Below, piece after piece: positions 12,160-13,568 of a stretch of DNA of 13,568 nt. The stretch lies in NCBI GenBank assembly GCA_947624125.1, contig CANQIY010000025.1:1-13568 (forward strand). The letters are read 5' to 3'. The notes beneath the pieces were generated by a model, which did not search any database, had not been told where the DNA came from, and was given only the letters and a program-made list of their open reading frames with translations. The position numbers and the translations under genes are program-made. This DNA comes from an uncultured Bacilli bacterium (GTDB taxonomy: Bacteria > Bacillota_I > Bacilli_A > RF39 > UBA660). Every line of letters begins with the position of its first letter. Position 1 is the stretch's first letter.

Positions 12160-13539
12160 CTATTTTATTTTTAAACGCCATGGATTATCTTTTGTACCAT
12201 TCCCACTTTTTATTTCACTTGTAGATATTAAATTAAAAGTAGGACGAACTCCCCAATAATTTGTTACTTTATTTGGATGGATATCACCATAACCACTTAT
12301 ATGATAAACCCAATCATTATGGCCAGATTCGCGAGTCAATGTATATTCCCACATACCATTATATAACCAATTTTGAGTGCGATTGTCTTTTGATTCATAA
12401 ATACCATCATTTAATTTATCCTTCCAATTAGAATGAAGTGTTGCATATCCATATTCTGTAACATATATTAAACCAATTTTATTTCTTTGATATAATAATT
12501 CATCAGTACAATCTACTAATGTTTTACTATTTTCTGTACAATATTTACCAGACGTTTTCGTTAATTTATTTTTACCTAGCTCAGCTTCATAAGCTGCCTT
12601 CATATCGGTATTTGTTATTACTTTACTAGTATTATTACCACCTATATACCAATTTGTATCATCTATTTGGTTTAGATATGAAGCTAAACTATTTAAATAT
12701 TTACCTGTTTCTTTGTTTAAAGCTTTATTTAATAAACTAGCTTGCCAATTATTGTAATCTATCGAAGTTGTTCCGCTCCATAAAAATGCCGTGATTTTTG
12801 TAGATACTTCAACTCTTGGAATGTAATCGTTATGTACTGTTTCTTTAGCAACTGTAGAAATTTCTAAACCATCGGTATCTATTTCTTCTTGAGTTAAATA
12901 TTCACTTTTAATTAATTTCATTTGATAATCTGTGGCATTTTCATTAATAGGAAATAAACCAATTATACGATACATTTTGCTTTTATCACAACTTCCTTCT
13001 ATTTCAGTACCATCTAAACAAATAAAATTATCGGGATTATTGCCACTAAAACGATAACTATTATCGCCTGCTTCATACTCATGATTAGTATATGTTCCTA
13101 AACCATCATGATATATTAAATATCCATCTCCAATACTTGTCATATCACCTTTATATAAATTTAATATTGGGTGTAATGCTTTATCAAAATATAAATAACA
13201 ATTAACACTTTCAGAAGTATCTACTATTACTCTATTATTTTCATAACTTAAAATATTATCTAAAATGTTACCATCAATGCTTATACATTGAGATTTTTCT
13301 TTATTAAATACATACCCTTGCGTGGGAAAAATATCACTTTGTTGTTCAACATAACTATAAGTTCCATCAGCCTTTTTTTCTTCTGTATAAATAGCTAACA
13401 TATTATTATTTTGATAATTTAAATCTAATTTTACTTCTTCTAATTTTATATCTTTTTTAGGCATGCAATAAATTAAACATATTATAAATACACTTAAACA
13501 TATAAAAATAACAATTATTCTTTTGTTAATAACTTGCAT
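12160..13539 (-). CDS. Membrane-anchored surface protein, paralogue B (459 aa)
   Basis: The first 16 residues equal those of the protein at 458-1741 except Lys7 to Arg, giving the same signal anchor. The same modules follow in order: FPTQGYVFNKEKS with a Cys pair (C85, C114 in VNCYLYFDK), YRFSG (162-166), DNFICLDG with C174 and C184, and YRIIGL (190-195). The C-terminus reads WGVRPTFNL then a GNGTKDNPW tail, again like the lectin-like DUF6273/FISUMP type from memory, unverified. The middle and C-terminal parts differ strongly from paralogue A, so binding surfaces probably differ. The body is expected outside the cell; the ligand is unknown. The Shine-Dalgarno AGGGAG is the same. The promoter lies beyond the window end. 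No clear terminator is seen after the stop codon. Confidence 0.85.
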   Translation of the reverse strand: MQVINKRIIVIFICLSVFIICLIYCMPKKDIKLEEVKLDLNYQNNNMLAIYTEEKKADGTYSYVEQQSDIFPTQGYVFNKEKSQCISIDGNILDNILSYENNRVIVDTSESVNCYLYFDKALHPILNLYKGDMTSIGDGYLIYHDGLGTYTNHEYEAGDNSYRFSGNNPDNFICLDGTEIEGSCDKSKMYRIIGLFPINENATDYQMKLIKSEYLTQEEIDTDGLEISTVAKETVHNDYIPRVEVSTKITAFLWSGTTSIDYNNWQASLLNKALNKETGKYLNSLASYLNQIDDTNWYIGGNNTSKVITNTDMKAAYEAELGKNKLTKTSGKYCTENSKTLVDCTDELLYQRNKIGLIYVTEYGYATLHSNWKDKLNDGIYESKDNRTQNWLYNGMWEYTLTRESGHNDWVYHISGYGDIHPNKVTNYWGVRPTFNLISTSEIKSGNGTKDNPWRLKIK

Positions 13540-13568
13540 TACTTTTTCTCCCTTTATTTTATATTTGT
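13492..13568 (-). repeat. Direct repeat: shared leader and first codons of the surface genes (right copy, cut by the edge)
   Basis: This copy matches 1694-1770 at 75 of 77 positions; the last 48 bases before the edge (13521-13568) are identical. The window stops at the base equivalent to 1770, one base before the TATAAT and 11 bases before the poly-G tract of the left copy. The true repeat may continue beyond the edge. Confidence 0.9.

Noticed and set aside
1..13568. tRNA genes, rRNA, CRISPR arrays, insertion sequences
   Set aside because: No cloverleaf, regularly spaced repeats, transposase or terminal inverted repeats were seen in the gaps between genes.

Overview
This window looks like a complete contig of about 13.6 kb from a very AT-rich, low-GC Bacillota, probably an uncultured gut Bacilli lineage. 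That placement is an inference from base composition, strong purine-rich Shine-Dalgarno sites, and the presence of SpoVS, YugP and a TspO-type protein. The genetic code is the standard bacterial one: uppS ends in TGA and tryptophans are TGG.

Layout. (1) Positions 1-390 carry a compact candidate type I toxin-antitoxin locus: a 36-residue hydrophobic peptide on the minus strand (171-281) and a convergent short antisense RNA (about 128-207, plus strand) with its own promoter and terminator. (2) Positions 424-1797 hold a membrane-anchored surface protein gene. Its promoter has a run of eight G between a good -35 and a perfect -10, which suggests phase variation. (3) Positions 1824-4926 hold a minus-strand series: HD-domain hydrolase, Fic protein, uppS, a six-TM membrane protein and spoVS, with several clear promoters and terminators. 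(4) Positions 4958-6651 encode a sodium/calcium exchanger and an unrecognised 229-residue protein. (5) Positions 6713-8576 are the only main plus-strand block: a membrane-anchored NagZ-like GH3 enzyme and a TspO-family protein, separated by a 15-bp perfect hairpin that takes in the tspO start codon. (6) Positions 8575-12116 hold gltX, cysS and yugP in tight array, without a T-box leader. (7) Positions 12160-13568 hold a second surface protein, paralogous to the first. Its first codons and leader are a near-exact repeat (75 of 77 bases) of the first one's, and the contig ends inside that repeat.

How it fits together. The core genes serve translation (gltX, cysS), the envelope (uppS, nagZ, cax exchanger, yugP) and signalling (fic, HD). 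The two ends are accessory: paralogous surface antigens with a shared 5' cassette, a likely length-variable promoter on the one whose promoter is visible, and a toxin-antitoxin-like RNA locus. The most unusual items are the type I toxin-antitoxin candidate, the poly-G promoter with the repeated leader at the contig edge, and the start-codon hairpin of tspO.
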